Below, piece after piece: positions 1 to 11,990 of a DNA stretch of 64,000 bases (its first letter is position 1; each line of letters starts with the position of its first letter). A model generated the notes under the pieces. It ran no database searches. It was not told the DNA's origin and saw only the letters and a program-made list of their open reading frames with translations. The position numbers and the translations under genes were made by a program. Origin of the DNA: Homalodisca vitripennis (taxonomy: Eukaryota; Arthropoda; Insecta; Hemiptera; Cicadellidae); the NCBI RefSeq assembly GCF_021130785.1, contig NC_060211.1, positions 21,189,001-21,253,000 on the forward strand, given 5' to 3'.

Positions 1-330
1 GCGACGGGATACTCATCATTAATGGACATTGTGTTATAAGTTATAAAACAATACAATCCAATAATAACTGTAATTGCAATTCGCCAACCAAATCCAACGT
101 TGAAAGCTTCTGGCAGGGAATAACTCAATCGGCATGCAAACCAACCTTATTGATCGACTCTTCTATGGAAATTGAGCAAAGCATCTCTCACATCGTTTTT
201 TAGCTTTACAAAAGCAAAAATTAAAACAGTTTTGTTTATATATTAAAAGTACTTACAAGATATTTAGTGACATTGAATTAAAACATACACTGTGCATTCA
301 AAGATTAGTTTGCGTAAACTCATGTAATGA
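1..330 (+). repeat. Partial copy of dispersed unit Y
   Basis: Bases 1-180 match 27,466-27,650 closely in the same orientation and 43,905-44,110 in inverse orientation; they share for example the string AATTCGCCAACCAAATCC. Similarity weakens after about 180 but scattered matches reach about 330. The copy is cut by the window edge. I see no coding capacity that is more than a chance open frame. Confidence 0.75.
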
Positions 331-1224
331 AATTTAAAATTTTTATTAAGTTACTAATTAAAAAAATAAAGCATCTAGATCTTTTTAGATAATTATTAAA
401 AACAAAAGTATGCAAGATAATTCGTTTTTCAAGCGTACATTATAAGTAAAATCAAACTTAATTTTTAAACTATTTTACTGTTTATGTGGTTTCTTAATCA
501 TTGATATTGTGTAATTTGTACCCTTGGATCCAATTTGATTATTTAGCATTCCTAAATAAGTGACTTTAAAAACATTATGTGAGTTATTTCAAATGTGATC
601 AAAAATCTATGGCGCGCCATATTATACCATAGCAGATGAAATACCCTGTAATATATCCAGGAATATATTGTTTACGGATATCCATTTTCAAACTAACGGT
701 ATTTTAATTTTTACAATAATTTAATTTAATTTTTAATTCCAATTAAACTCTATTTTTACCTCTCGTGTTTGATAATAATGCATTTGATTTAAAAAAAAAA
801 TATATATGCTTTTACGTAAATGTGCTTTAAGAGTAAAGTTTATATTAAGCATAGAATAGTTTATGGAAGATCTGAAGCTGCGACCAGTTGTGAATATTAG
901 TGTAAACCCTGTTTTATAATACATCAAGTATTTATGTAGTGTGTTGTGAAAAGCCTAAAAAAATATGTTTCCGCGAATTCTGCCTTGGACTAACAGAAAT
1001 TCCCAAACAGCATTAAAAATAACAGTATTGGGTAAATCAGGAGTACATTTTAAAGCGTCTGCAATCAGTATGACAGCATTTTGGTGGATTGGAATTATAC
1101 TATGTAAGGATACTCAATTTTATACTCAATTTTGAACATGTTTACAGTTCGAATACACTGCTCTACTTCTTATTTGTCAACCGCAAAACTCATAACTGAT
1201 CTTAAATAACCCTTTAATAAATAA
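331..1224. other. AT-rich stretch, nothing recognised
   Basis: I find no coding pattern, splice-flanked exon or clear repeat here. A 14-bp perfect palindrome around GGCGCGCC lies at 608-621. Confidence 0.5.
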
Positions 1225-2200
1225 TATAAGAGTCTGAACTTTTGATCGGAATCCTGTCCGTCTATCTGTGTCTGTCCACGCGATATCACAAAAATGAATT
1301 AACCTAAGGACTTGTAAATTTGCTCGAAGCCTAATTTTAATATGGGCAACATTGATTTCGATGATGTTGTCAATAATTACATAAGGTTTGGTTGAGAGTT
1401 AGTGAACATCTCATTGTTCTTATGGGTAACCAAAGAGGATAACGAGAAAATCGCACAATAAATAAGTTTATAAATAAACTAAGTACACTCATAAGAGTAA
1501 CATATACTGTTAAAGATAATTTTTGCATGAAGACTCAGCAAAGCCTGTTAAGCGACACGTAGTTTGGTGTACCCCTACCTCGTTGAAATAATTAATAGAG
1601 AATCACGTTAGGTTCTCAAAATTATATAAGTAACTAATAAAATGATTTGGTTAATAATTAAAGAATAATAAATAAAGAGGGGAGTTACATTTTTTATCTT
1701 GATATAACATGGTAAATCCTTTACGTAAAATTACACTTTTTAAAACGTAGTAACAGAGTATTTAAATAAATTTAATCCAGTGATATTCGAGAAACGAAAT
1801 TTGTTGCATGTTGAGTGATAATAAGTATTTTAAATAATTAACAGTTAACTCTTACAAAACAATTAACTGATAAAGAAAATAAAAGATATTTTATATATAT
1901 AATATTTCTAACATGTGGTTCTTGTCACTGTTATAAAAATAGAATATTCTGAGAAAAATAAGCGTTAGCAGCTACTCCAGTTATCCCATCAGAGTCCGTG
2001 TCAACACAAATAAGATTTTCTTCCAGCTTGCCGTGTTCGACAAATTGTGTACTGACGTTGTGTAACATTTCTTGGCCAAAAGGTTTTAGAGTTCGTTAGA
2101 CAGTCAGTGATTTCACTTCAAGGAAATATATTTGTATGGATAACTTATAGTAAAATATAGAACAAGTTTGTACTAGTAAGTATAATTTTTACGATAGTGT
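1225..2200 (+). repeat. Dispersed element, diverged copy of the 33.2-35.6 kb transposase-bearing repeat
   Basis: Two blocks match the DNA on either side of the Mutator-like transposase in the same order and orientation. Block 1,255-1,600 matches 33,250-33,600 (shared CTTATGGGTAACCA, AATAAATAAGTTT and a GCnACACGTA tail). Block 1,970-2,060, with weaker matches to 2,200, matches 35,425-35,640 (shared GTGTCAACA and ATGATTTTCTT-like strings). The ~370 bp between the blocks hold no transposase sequence. This fits a non-autonomous or internally deleted copy. Divergence is high, so the exact ends are not defined. Confidence 0.5.
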
Positions 2201-2389
2201 TGAGAGTAGGCTGTAGTAAAATGACCTTGAGGTTTCACCATAAGAATTTAAATGTATGTAGAGATAAAAAATAAACTGAACCTGACAAAGACAAACTACA
2301 ATTAATCGTTATTCTATAAATTATCGGTTACAAGCAGATTTTGTAAAGATTGTATAAATATTTCGAATCTATAAACATACACTTTTAAC

Positions 2390-2503
2390 AGATTTTCTTG
2401 ATCGTGGCCATAAGAAAATAAATAAATTATAGAAATATAATTGACTTGAACCAGAATTGCTTATCATGAAATGTGTGCGAAACCGCGGGAAACAACTAGT
2501 GTT
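2390..2503 (+). mobile_element. Short dispersed element ending in CTAG, Helitron-like end
   Basis: This block starts at the TTGATCGTGG motif and ends in a CGCGG-rich segment followed by AACTAG|T. The same family appears at 6,497-6,640 (inverted partner), 8,130-8,372, 8,470-8,702 and 11,946-11,990 (end only, inverted). A short GC palindrome a few bases before CTAG followed by T fits the 3' end of non-autonomous Helitrons. Without the 5' end or a tested insertion site this stays tentative. Confidence 0.4.
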
Positions 2504-2820
2504 ATATAAATATATCATATAAACAGACTAAAATGATACGTGTATGGTGTATATTATGAGAAATTTGTCATACAGTTGTCATTAAAGAAAGTTTCTAAAC
2601 AAACCTACGAACAATTTGTTTCTATTGAAAGGAATCATAATTTTCAAGAAATAATAATACGGTGAAGCATTACGTTCTGTCTGATAACACTAAAAGTAAT
2701 AAAAATCTCTCTCGTACCGTTATATAAAGATTTCACATAAGCGCGAGATTCGGTGTATAGAAGTGCACATCAGACCCGATGCGTCAAGTGATTTTACTCA
2801 CCAAAGCTATTTCTGAAAAT

Positions 2821-3505
2821 GGGACATCTGAGCCTTTATTGTAGATACAGATCATATTCTGCGGAACGTTTCCTACTTTCTTCACAGTTATGAAATGGAC
2901 ATCTGAGTCCTTATGTAGATACAGATCATATTCTGCGGAATCGTACTTTCTTCACGGTTATGAAATGGGACATCTGAGCCTTTATCTGTAGATACAGATC
3001 ATATTCTGCGGAACGTTTTACTTTCTTCACGGTTATGAAATGGGACATCTGAGTCCTTATTTAGATACAGATCATATTCTGCGGACAACGTTTCGTACTT
3101 TCTTCACGGTTATGAAAGACATCTGAGTCCTTATTGTAGATACTGATCATATTCTGCGGAACGTTTCGTACTTTCTTCACGGTTATGAAATGGGACATCT
3201 GAGTCCTTATTGTAGATACAGATCATATTCTACGTTTCCTACTTTCTTCACGGTTATGAAATGGGTACAAAATCTTATTTTGTATTCTGCGGAACGTTTC
3301 GTACTTTCTTCACGGTTATGAAATGGGACATCTGAGTCCTTATTGTAGATACAGATCATATTCTGCGGAAACGTTTCGTATCACTTTTCTGAGCCTTTAT
3401 TGTAGATACAGTGCGGAACGTTTCCTACTTTCTTCACGGTTATGAAATGGGGACATCTGAGTCATATTGTAGATACAGATCATATTCTGCGGAACGTTTC
3501 CTAAA
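2821..3505 (+). repeat. 76-bp tandem array, about 9 variable copies
   Basis: The unit begins GGGACATCTGAGTCCTTATT and contains GATACAGATCATATTCTGCGG and TTTCTTCACGGTTATGAAAT. Copies start near 2,821, 2,896, 2,966, 3,041, 3,117, 3,194, 3,326, 3,388 and 3,450, with small deletions giving spacings from about 62 to 77 bp. The opposite arm of IR1 has a single copy (6,113-6,192). Confidence 0.9.
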
Positions 3506-3780
3506 TATGTTTATCTAAACTATTCTCTACAAAATTACTATGTTTATCTGTTCCAATTTTATTTTCACAGTATTTTTTTTTTTATCACAAGTACTTGAGT
3601 TAGTGTACTTAATTTGTATTTACTGTACTTAGAAATCAAATTTTTAAATCTTTTGTATAATGCAATTTCTAAATTAAAGTTTCATCTTTTTCATTGTAGT
3701 GGAAATTTGTAATTTATCTAAATTAAATATGTTTTATCTCTTTAAGAGCGCTGTGTGGATTGGGAACACAAAATTTTGTG

Positions 3781-5819
3781 ATCGTGGTTTATCAGTTTTT
3801 ATTTTAAAGTGTATACTTTTTAAATATTTAAGCAACGAAATTCAACAAACTTTAATGGGGTTTTCTGTATAGTACATAAACATATAGAGAACAAATAAAA
3901 AGCTTTTTTATGCGTATTAATTACATCTACCATTTACTAAAAATAAAGGCGTCAAACTGCATGGGATTGATGCACGTTATACTGCATTTGATGTAATTGT
4001 AAAGAAAATGTACAAGGTAATCATAAAGTTATTATTATTTATGTTTACTATTACATATCATTACATAAATAAAGCACTTCTTATTATACATCATTAAACA
4101 CCGTTGTTCTCTTTCAAATCAATTTGTATTTGATATTGGATGAATCTGGGAATGTGAGCTAATCTCCCGTGTCAAGACAGAAATACAAACAATGGCAGAT
4201 GCTATGCGGTAAGTTTAAGATGTTTGAAGTAGAGGTGATAACTTTAAGACATCCGTAAACTTGACAAAGTTCGGTGTCGTAGCTCACACAGATTTGTTCC
4301 GTTACCTGGGACATATTGATCCATTACAAAATGTTGGTAATATCGTTGTTGTAAGAACTTAATGATCCGTTAGACAATTGTGGAAGTATCGTTGTTGTAA
4401 GAACTTATTGATCCGTTATAAAATATTGGTAGTCTCGCTCTTATAAGGAAATATTGATCCATTACATATCTTTGGTAGTCTCGTTGTTATAAAGGACATA
4501 TTGATCCATTACACAACTTTGGTAGTCTCGTTGTTATAACGACATATTGATCCATTACACAATTTTGGTAGTCTCGCTCTTATAAGGACATATTGATCCA
4601 TTACATAACTTTGGTAGTCTCGTTGTTATAAAGACATATTGATACATTACACAACTTTGGTAGTCTCGTTGTTATAACGACATATTGATCCATTACACAA
4701 TTTTGGTAGTCTCGTTGTTATAAGGACATATTGATCCATTACACATTTTGGTAGTCTCGTTGTTATAACGACATATTAATCCATTACACAATTTTGGTAG
4801 TCTCGTTGTTATAAAGACATATTGATCCATTACACAACTTTGGTGGTCTCGTTGTTATAAGGACATATTGATCCATTACACAATTTTGGTAGTCTCGTTG
4901 TTATAACGACATATTGATCCATTACACAATTTTGGTAGTCTCGTTGTTATAAAGACATATTGATCCATTACACAATTTAGTCTCGTTGTTGTAGGGACAT
5001 TCTGATCCATACTATTGTGGCAGTATCGTTGTTGTAGGGACATATTGGTAGGGGGGGACATAAAATACTGGTAGTCTTGTTCTTGTACGGACCAGTGTTT
5101 GCTGCTAGTCATACCTTGGATTATTATGGATATGTTGATGATGTTTCTTGTTTAGATAAAAACATTACTATAGCAAAAATAAGACAATACCTCTTCAATA
5201 TTCCCTAGATGATTAAGATTACCATTTGTAAAAATCCATAATTCTTTGCTCTATTTTTACTGTTCTGGATATATTTTACATGGCTCCCAAAGGGGGGTTC
5301 CTTGTACCATGACACGAACTGCAAACATTCTCTAGCATCACTGAGGAATGTCACTGTCACTATACAAAATATTGTTCCTATAATGTTGAAACATGTAGTC
5401 TTTAAGCGTAGGGATAATCTTAAATATTGAAATTATTATTTAAATGAACCAATATTTTGTTTTTTTAAATCACAATCTACTTGTAATAAATGGACACAAT
5501 ATGTTTTCTATAGTGAATTAAAAACGCCTTGTTATATAGTTTTGAAATAATTTTATATAAGATAAAACTTTAAAGAAGTGTTTAAGAAAAATTAATTTTC
5601 ATTTTAAGAATATCTATAGAGTGAAACTTGATTAATCTTATTGTCCCCAGTCCGTCTTATGATTAAGTAATATAACGTTTAAGTTATTCTTTAGTTTGAT
5701 AAAATAGAGGAATGGTCTATTTATAATAAAATCTTTATATTTACCGTTATTAATGAAACAGTTAATCGTCTCGGTTTAAAAGTATTTAAGATTGGACTTA
5801 TTAACTGGTAAGAATGAAT
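3781..5819. other. Spacer of IR1
   Basis: The spacer separates the inverted arms and contains the 46-bp tandem array listed separately. The remaining flanks (3,781-4,300 and 5,105-5,819) are AT-rich with no recognised gene. Confidence 0.6.
4305..5070 (+). repeat. 46-bp tandem array, about 16 copies
   Basis: The unit contains ATTGATCCATTACACAAT, TTTGGTAGTCTCGTTGTTAT and a linker of the form AA(C/G)GACAT. The spacing between successive TTGATCC strings is 46-47 bp through most of the block. Copies at both edges are degenerate. Open frames across it are by-products of the repeat. Confidence 0.92.
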
Positions 5820-6785
5820 TCTTGTGTTCCCAATACGTACAGCGCTTAAATTGTTAAATAGATTAAAACATCTTTACTTTAGAATAAGTTACAATTTCCA
5901 CTAAAATGAGAAAAGATGAAACTTTAATTTAGAAATTGCATTATAAAAAAGATTTTGTAAAATAAAATTTTGATTTCTAAATACAGTAAATACAAATTAA
6001 GTACACCAACTCATTTTAGTACTTGTGAAAAATAAAAAATATTATTTAATTTTGTAAAGAAAATTGGAACAGATAAACATGATAATTTTGTAGAGGAATA
6101 GTTTAGATAAACATTTCATAACCGTGAAGAAAGTAGGAAACGTTCGGCAGAATATGATCTGTATCTACAATAAGGACTCAGATGTCCCATTTTCAGAAAT
6201 AGCTTTGGTGAGTAAAATCACTTGACGCATCGGGTCTGATGTGCACTTCTATACACCGAATCTCGCGCTTATGTGAAATCTTTATATAACGGCGCGAGAT
6301 AGAATTTTATTACTTTTAGTGTTATCAGACAGAATGTAATGCTTCACCGTATTATTATTTCTTGAAAATTATGATTCTTTTCAATAGAAACAAATTGTTC
6401 GTAGGTTTGTTTAGAAACGTTCTTTAATGACAACTGTATGAGTGTCATTTCTCATAATATAACATCGTACTTGCATCATTCTAGTCTGTTTATATGATAT
6501 ATTTATATAACACTAGTTGTTTCCCGCGGTTTCGCACACATTTCATAGGTCTTTACCCGTGTATGAGCACTTCTGGTTCAAGTGAATTATATTTCTAACA
6601 CTGATGAATAATTTGCCCTATGGCCACGATCAAGAAAATCTGTTAAAAGTGTATGTTTATAGATTCAAAATATTTATACAATCTTTACAAAATCTGTTTG
6701 CAATCGGTAATTTATAGAATAACAATGTAGTTTGTCTTTGTCAGTTCAGTTTATTTTTTATCTCTACATGCATTTCAATTATATT
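5820..6785 (-). repeat. Right arm of inverted repeat IR1
   Basis: Reverse complement of the left arm at 2,245-3,780, with a single copy of the 76-bp unit at 6,113-6,192. The arms differ by many substitutions and small indels, so they are not a recent duplication or an assembly mirror. Confidence 0.85.
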
Positions 6786-7424
6786 TAATTTATTGGGATA
6801 ACAGATAATGATATACCGTACTGTACTCTATATCAAATTACTTTATGAGTGGCATCCCAATAATTTGTGAGATACGTAAGTCCATTAGTGACAACCACGT
6901 ATAGTATTATATTATCTCCGGCATAATGTATTGACAAATCTTAGTTGCAACATATAACGATAGCAAATGTTCTAAAAGCCTGTAATCTTTTTAAATCATC
7001 CATCGCCAATATTAAGCTTTTAACGAGTTGTTACAATTGGTTCCAAAGATTTCAGCAATAATCACTATTAAGTTACCAAATATTTACTTAAAACCCCATG
7101 TATGTGTGTTATTAATAGCAATAATGCTTAATAGGTTCGTAATTTTACCAATAGAGCCATAGTGTTTCGTAATCAAATGAATTTGAAAATTATTGTTATG
7201 TACGGTACAGTTTATTCATGAATAAGAGGTAAACGCTCTGCACTCATAATTCAAACTGATTGCAATGTAATGAATGTCATTAAATTGTATCAATATTCCA
7301 TAAATTATCAAATTTCAAAAGCGTGGATAAATATAAAAAAAACTGTTTTAAAGGAGGTTATAAACATTACCCCTAACATATGGCGTCCAAATAAGAAATT
7401 GTATAATCTTTTTCCCTTGTCCTA
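6786..7424. other. AT-rich stretch, nothing recognised
   Basis: No coding pattern or repeat could be supported here. Confidence 0.5.
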
Positions 7425-7600
7425 ATTAATATTATAAATGCAAAAGTCCCTTTGTTTGTTTGTTTTTCTTTCATGCATAAACTATTAAACCGATTGTAGG
7501 GACATTTTACAAGGACATTCCTAGGGTCTCTGGGATGAATATAGGCCTCTTATAATTTTTAAAATCCCTCCGGGATACGCCCCACTAGTTTTAAAATAGC
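7425..7600 (+). repeat. Short dispersed element
   Basis: It begins TTAATATTATAAATGCAAAA followed by TTTGTTTGTTTG, passes through AAACCGATTGTAGGGACATT and ends CCCCACTAGT. This layout resembles abundant short non-autonomous elements of arthropod genomes that also end in CTAGT. The family assignment is from memory and uncertain. Confidence 0.45.
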
Positions 7601-8129
7601 GAAGAATCCCAGCTTGGCCTCTAAAATATTGTGAACTATTATTTAAAAGACCATGTCTAATATAATAAAATGTTCTATGTAAACATTGTTTATTGTTTTC
7701 AATTTGTTAACATTTATTGTGAGTACATTCTTTAAGGAATAACCATCATTTTTCACTTATTTTAGATTTCGGTTGTTAGGCAAGTTCTCATCTACCATAG
7801 AAAATGTTGCAAAACATAAGATGGTCAGAATTTGACTCCGAAGGCTATCCTTGAAGCAGCCGGCAAGAACTGTCCTGGATGAAAGTTCGCTGGACTGTGA
7901 TTGTGAACTAATGTACCAATTCCAGCTCTAACTGTTCTAAAATATCAACAGTATTTTTCAGTTTATATAGAAACAAACGCTTAGTGTCATTGTTACTGCA
8001 CCTTTAACTGTAAATTTTTATAAAATATTAAGTATTAGATTTTAAAAACAATGCTACTATCTAAGTTTTACTATAGCCTACATTAAAAAATTGATATAAA
8101 ACCCATCTTGGTTCACTCTTTGAATAGGT
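7601..8129. other. AT-rich stretch, nothing recognised
   Basis: No gene or repeat that I can support. Confidence 0.5.
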
Positions 8130-8372
8130 AGGTTTCTCTGATCTGTGATATATATTTTCTTGATCGGGAAACAAGTTAAATCAAATATAGTAAAAAACAC
8201 ACTAAGAACAAAGTAAATGGCCATACATATAACATGTTTAACGTGTTTTGTTGATCGTGGCAACAAAGCAAACTCACTATTGGCGAATTATAATTTAATC
8301 TAACCTGCATTGGTTATACAAGTGCAACGCCTACTAAATTGCGTGCATAAAAGCGGGTAACTACTAGCAGAG
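8130..8372 (+). mobile_element. CTAG-ended dispersed element, copy 1 of a tandem pair
   Basis: It contains two sub-motifs of the TTGATCGTGG type about 95 bp apart (near 8,159 and 8,252) and ends AAATTGCGTGCATAAAAGCG then GGTAACTACTAG. The neighbouring copy at 8,470-8,702 has the same order. Its relatives are at 2.4, 6.6, 11.95 and 49.6-50.0 kb. A Helitron-like or SINE-like origin is possible. Confidence 0.5.
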
Positions 8373-8469
8373 CAGATATAAGAGGCGATGTAGACAAACT
8401 TTTACTTTACATTTCAAGACTGTTATTAAACCTAATTTAGTTGCCTTTGACAAAAGTAGACTCCCACAT

Positions 8470-8702
8470 AGCTGGATATGTTTATATTTTCTTGATCTGG
8501 AAGAGGTAAAATCAGCTATGGAACATTTTAAATTAAAATTACCATAAATGTACACTTTTAAACACATTTTATTGATCGTGGGAAGAGGGCAATAATAACT
8601 AAACATTGACGTCAGAAATATAATTAACTCGAACCAGAAGTGCTTATACAGGTGCAAAACCTGCGAAATTGCGTGCGAAGACGCAGATAACTGCTAGTAT
8701 TT
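8470..8702 (+). mobile_element. CTAG-ended dispersed element, copy 2 of a tandem pair
   Basis: It has TTCTTGATCTGG near 8,480, TTGATCGTGG near 8,572, then ATATAATTAACTCGAACCAG and an end of GCGTGCGAAGACGC (a 4-bp stem GCGT/ACGC with loop) followed by AACTGCTAG|T. The terminal hairpin plus CTAG is the reason for comparing it with Helitron 3' ends. Confidence 0.5.
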
Positions 8703-8884
8703 TATAGTTTTTTAATTGCGGCTGTTTCCAATACATTTTGGTTCCAATGTGTTAGCTAACCATAATGTAACAATAGCAAAAATAGATTTCTCATTTGAAT
8801 AATGGCTATTTTCTAGGGGTAGATTAAAATTAAATCTTAAAACGGTTTTCAAATAATCACTTTGATCATATCCGTGATAAGACT

Positions 8885-9095
8885 TGACCTTTACAGTAAT
8901 TGTACTTACACTGCACGGTGTAGTACAAGACTGAGGCGACTGACCTGGGCCTTGCACTATTGCAGTGTCAAACACATGCATAAACAGAACCTGTCGGAGC
9001 CCAAACACATGTGTCAACTACCGATAAATATCTCCTCTAGGCTTTGTTGTTAAACATGACCATACTCTGCTCGGAGGTGTATGCTTATTGTTAAT
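8885..9095 (+). repeat. Dispersed repeat shared with 53.4-53.6 kb
   Basis: The segment with GGCCTTGCACTATTGC, GTGTCAAACACATGCATA, CCAAACACATGTGTCAACTA and a following ATAAATATCTC matches 53,450-53,560 in the same orientation at roughly nine bases in ten. An AATAAA-like string follows. It could be an LTR or a SINE-type repeat; the ends are not defined. Confidence 0.6.
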
Positions 9096-10134
9096 GTTTG
9101 TTATACTGCCTGGTGTCGCCATAAATACAAGTTTAAACTTGAAAATGGATTCAGTACTCGGAAGAGAGTGATCGGTAACCACAATTTTATTATTACATGA
9201 ACTTTTTAATTGGTTGTGTGTACGTGTATTTAAAGTAGGAATGACTCTAATATTAGTTTATTTAGTGGGTAAGAATTAATTCTCCTTTGGAGAGAAAATT
9301 ACTCGAATAAAAAAAGAATAAGGATGACTGTCTTGTTACTAATCAAATAATTATAGATCAATCCTTATTCTATTGAAGGAGCTCCTTAAAAGAAAAAAAA
9401 AAAAAACCAATCAGAATCGACCCGACTGCCAGTTATTGCCTGATATAGATTGTTTTCATCTTAACCTTTCAAAGTAGCTGAAAATTCAATGAGGAGAAGC
9501 TGCTAAAAATTGCAAGAGTAATTTTAATCGGTTCCTACCTAGGAAAAAGAAAGCAACCATGCGCTAACGTTGGATAGTTCTTACAAAAAAATTTCATCTC
9601 TCTTAAATATTTTAAAAAGAAAATAATTTGGAATGGATTCTGAGATTAATACAGTCGCTCTTTTCACCGGCTTACCTTAGAGACTGAATCAGAATAACTC
9701 AAAGAACTTTCAGATTTGATTATTACTATGTTAAATTCTACCAATTCAAAGTGAGATGTCTGATGAAAATCTCTGAAATTAAATAATAATATTGCATTAA
9801 AATAGAGACTGCACGTTTTTTCTGGTCATGTTAGTATTAATGGGTACTTAACGAACTCAAATTTTAACTTAACATCTGATTGTTGGATTATTTTTTTACA
9901 CAACTTATTTTTATTTCAAACTGATTCAAAATTAATTTACGAGAAATATATTTTGTGTTTAATTTACAGAAGACTCAACCAGTTACTTATTAGGTGCAAT
10001 TTCGCTCGCAGAAATATATATATACGGATCTTCGTTCAAGATATGAATGTCAAAGGAAAAAATTTAGTTTTACAATGGTAAGTGAATGTTTTGTTTAAGA
10101 TAAATACACCTGCACCATCATCTAAGAGAATAAA
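9096..10134. other. AT-rich stretch, nothing recognised
   Basis: A 16-base A-rich tract lies at about 9,388-9,404. No coding pattern is seen. Confidence 0.45.
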
Positions 10135-10660
10135 GTTTTAGGAATTTATTAATTTTTACCAGGGCACTGTCGTAACATTGCTGTCATTCGTAACATCACT
10201 TTACCTTAATAAGCTTGGTAATCACCTTATAGTTTATTTTTAAATACAGCACTCCTCTTTTATAAAAGTGAATCACTCCATTAAATGAAATTTCATACAC
10301 AAAATATAGAGGTTTTAATAATTTATAATTTTTTAGGCGCACTTTTATAACCGTAGCTGTCATCAGTTACATGACTTCACCCTAATAAGCTTAATAATCA
10401 CTTTATAGTTTAATTTTAAATACAATCTCTCTACTAAAGAGAATTGAATTACTCCATAGAATTACATTTCATATACAAAATATAATAAGTTTTAATAATT
10501 TATAACTTTTTAGGCCCACTTATATAACGCCGCTGTAATCAGTCACATGACTTCACCCTAATAAGCTTTAATAATCACTTTATAGTTTAATATTAAATAC
10601 AATCTCTCTACTAGAGAATTGAATTACTCCATAGATTAAATTTTCATATACAACAATTTT
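10135..10660 (+). repeat. ~177-bp tandem repeat, three copies
   Basis: Successive copies start near 10,135, 10,312 and 10,489, each carrying TTTTAATAATTTATAA, a TTTTTAGGCnCACTT block, CACTTTATAGTTTAAT and GAATTACTCCATAGA. The first copy is the most diverged. It resembles a small satellite seed. Confidence 0.85.
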
Positions 10661-11945
10661 ATTATTATTTAAATATAACCAAACTTTAAAGATGGACTAA
10701 ACACTTTTATATTTTTACTGGTCTCTTATCCTACAGTTAAACGTACAGTTTTGTGATATTTTCATCAGTTCTTGACAATCCGCAATTCTAAGCTAAGAAA
10801 CTACTTTGGAGGCGTCATATGATATCACACTCAAATGCCGTATGATCCGCACTAGTTCTTTCATCAATACGTGCCACTGGAATCGAATAAGTTTAGTTGT
10901 AAATTAAAAGGTTTAAATGGATGTAGAACCTGGCCTGGAAGCTCGATTGCTTTGAATCAACCAATCATTTTGTAATTACAAGTACAAAATTGATTATCTA
11001 TATCTCTCCGACTGGATGATATTTAATACAAATGGCCGTACATTAAAAAGAGTAGATTGAGGATTGTTACATTTCGAGATAGTGTGAAAAAATGTAAAAA
11101 CCCATTTTCTCGAGAAATGCCATTTGTAAATAAGTAATTTAAATGATCAGATCAGACCGAATGTGTCTTTACCCCTATCAGTATAACATAGCAAGTTCGT
11201 TATAATTGGTTTCTGACGTTTACAACATTAATCAAGCTTTCTGATAGCCTGAGCGCCACTGTTCTCTCAGCAGCCAAGTTTAATCTACAATGTGAGAGTC
11301 TCCATAAGAGAAGTGGTGCTGGAATGTTCATTCCTCTCTTAACATTTAACACTTGGGCGTTTTGTTTTACGTTGAGAAATCTAATAAAACTAACCTCATG
11401 AGATAGTTTACTGATGTGCAATGTTTGGAATCACTTTGTTATGTGACTTTTAGTCTGTGTAGTAAAATAGGCTGTTATATAACAGGTTGATTAAAACATG
11501 ACTAATTGTAAAATAATTAAGTGAATTTTATGTAACCCCTTATTATTAGGTGACACCCTATGACTTTACGTTTTTGATGAATAATTATTGGCACTTTTAG
11601 AACAAAGAGGAAAACTATAGCAAAATGATCCTGCAGAATATAAAGTTGTAGAGTAAAAGTATTAAAGGGTAGTACACCTCTGGCTGACAGATGCCGGGAT
11701 AAGCTCGCAGTTCCCTCTGTTTACTAATTGTTTACTGTCAAATGTTTACTAACTGAGTAGTAGCTGTCTAACTTTTTACTGACTAAAGATGGACGAGAAC
11801 TTGACAAAACACTTCGAACTACACCACAGGAGAAGACATCGGGAAACTTTTGATTATTTCAATAAGGCCTGATGATAGCTAAACAAATATTGACATGAAT
11901 GAGTTTTACGTAAAAGACAATAATAATAACGCCACATTTAAAAGC
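10661..11945. other. AT-rich stretch, nothing recognised
   Basis: No exon or clear repeat found. The open frame near 11,200-11,421 has no recognisable motif and is not called. Confidence 0.45.
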
Positions 11946-11990
11946 ACTACTAACAGTTATCCGCGGCTTCGCACACAATTTCGTGATGAA
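11946..11990 (-). repeat. Isolated terminal fragment of the CTAG-ended element
   Basis: On the minus strand this reads AAATTGTGTGCGAAGCCGCG then GATAACTGTTAG, matching the 3' ends near 2,490 and 8,690. Only the end of the element is recognisable here. Confidence 0.55.

Larger units (their letters stand above)
2245..3780 (+). repeat. Left arm of a large inverted repeat (IR1)
   Basis: The arm reads as the reverse complement of 5,820-6,785. Shared landmarks are the TAGAGATAAAAAATAAA edge, TTGATCGTGGCCATA near 2,400, the CGCGGGAAACAACTAGT block near 2,490, GATGCGTCAAGTGATTTTA near 2,780, and the AATTTCTAAATTAAAGTTTC region near 3,665. The left arm is about 570 bp longer because a 76-bp unit is tandemly expanded in it. 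A third copy of the core (about 2,685-2,880) lies at 37,550-37,730, so the core is a dispersed repeat. Confidence 0.85.

Noticed and set aside
608..621. Perfect 14-bp palindrome around GGCGCGCC
   Set aside because: Short palindromes of this size occur by chance, and nothing nearby gives it a role.
4876..5112. 78-codon minus-strand open frame
   Set aside because: It is a translation of the 46-bp tandem array and has no independent support.
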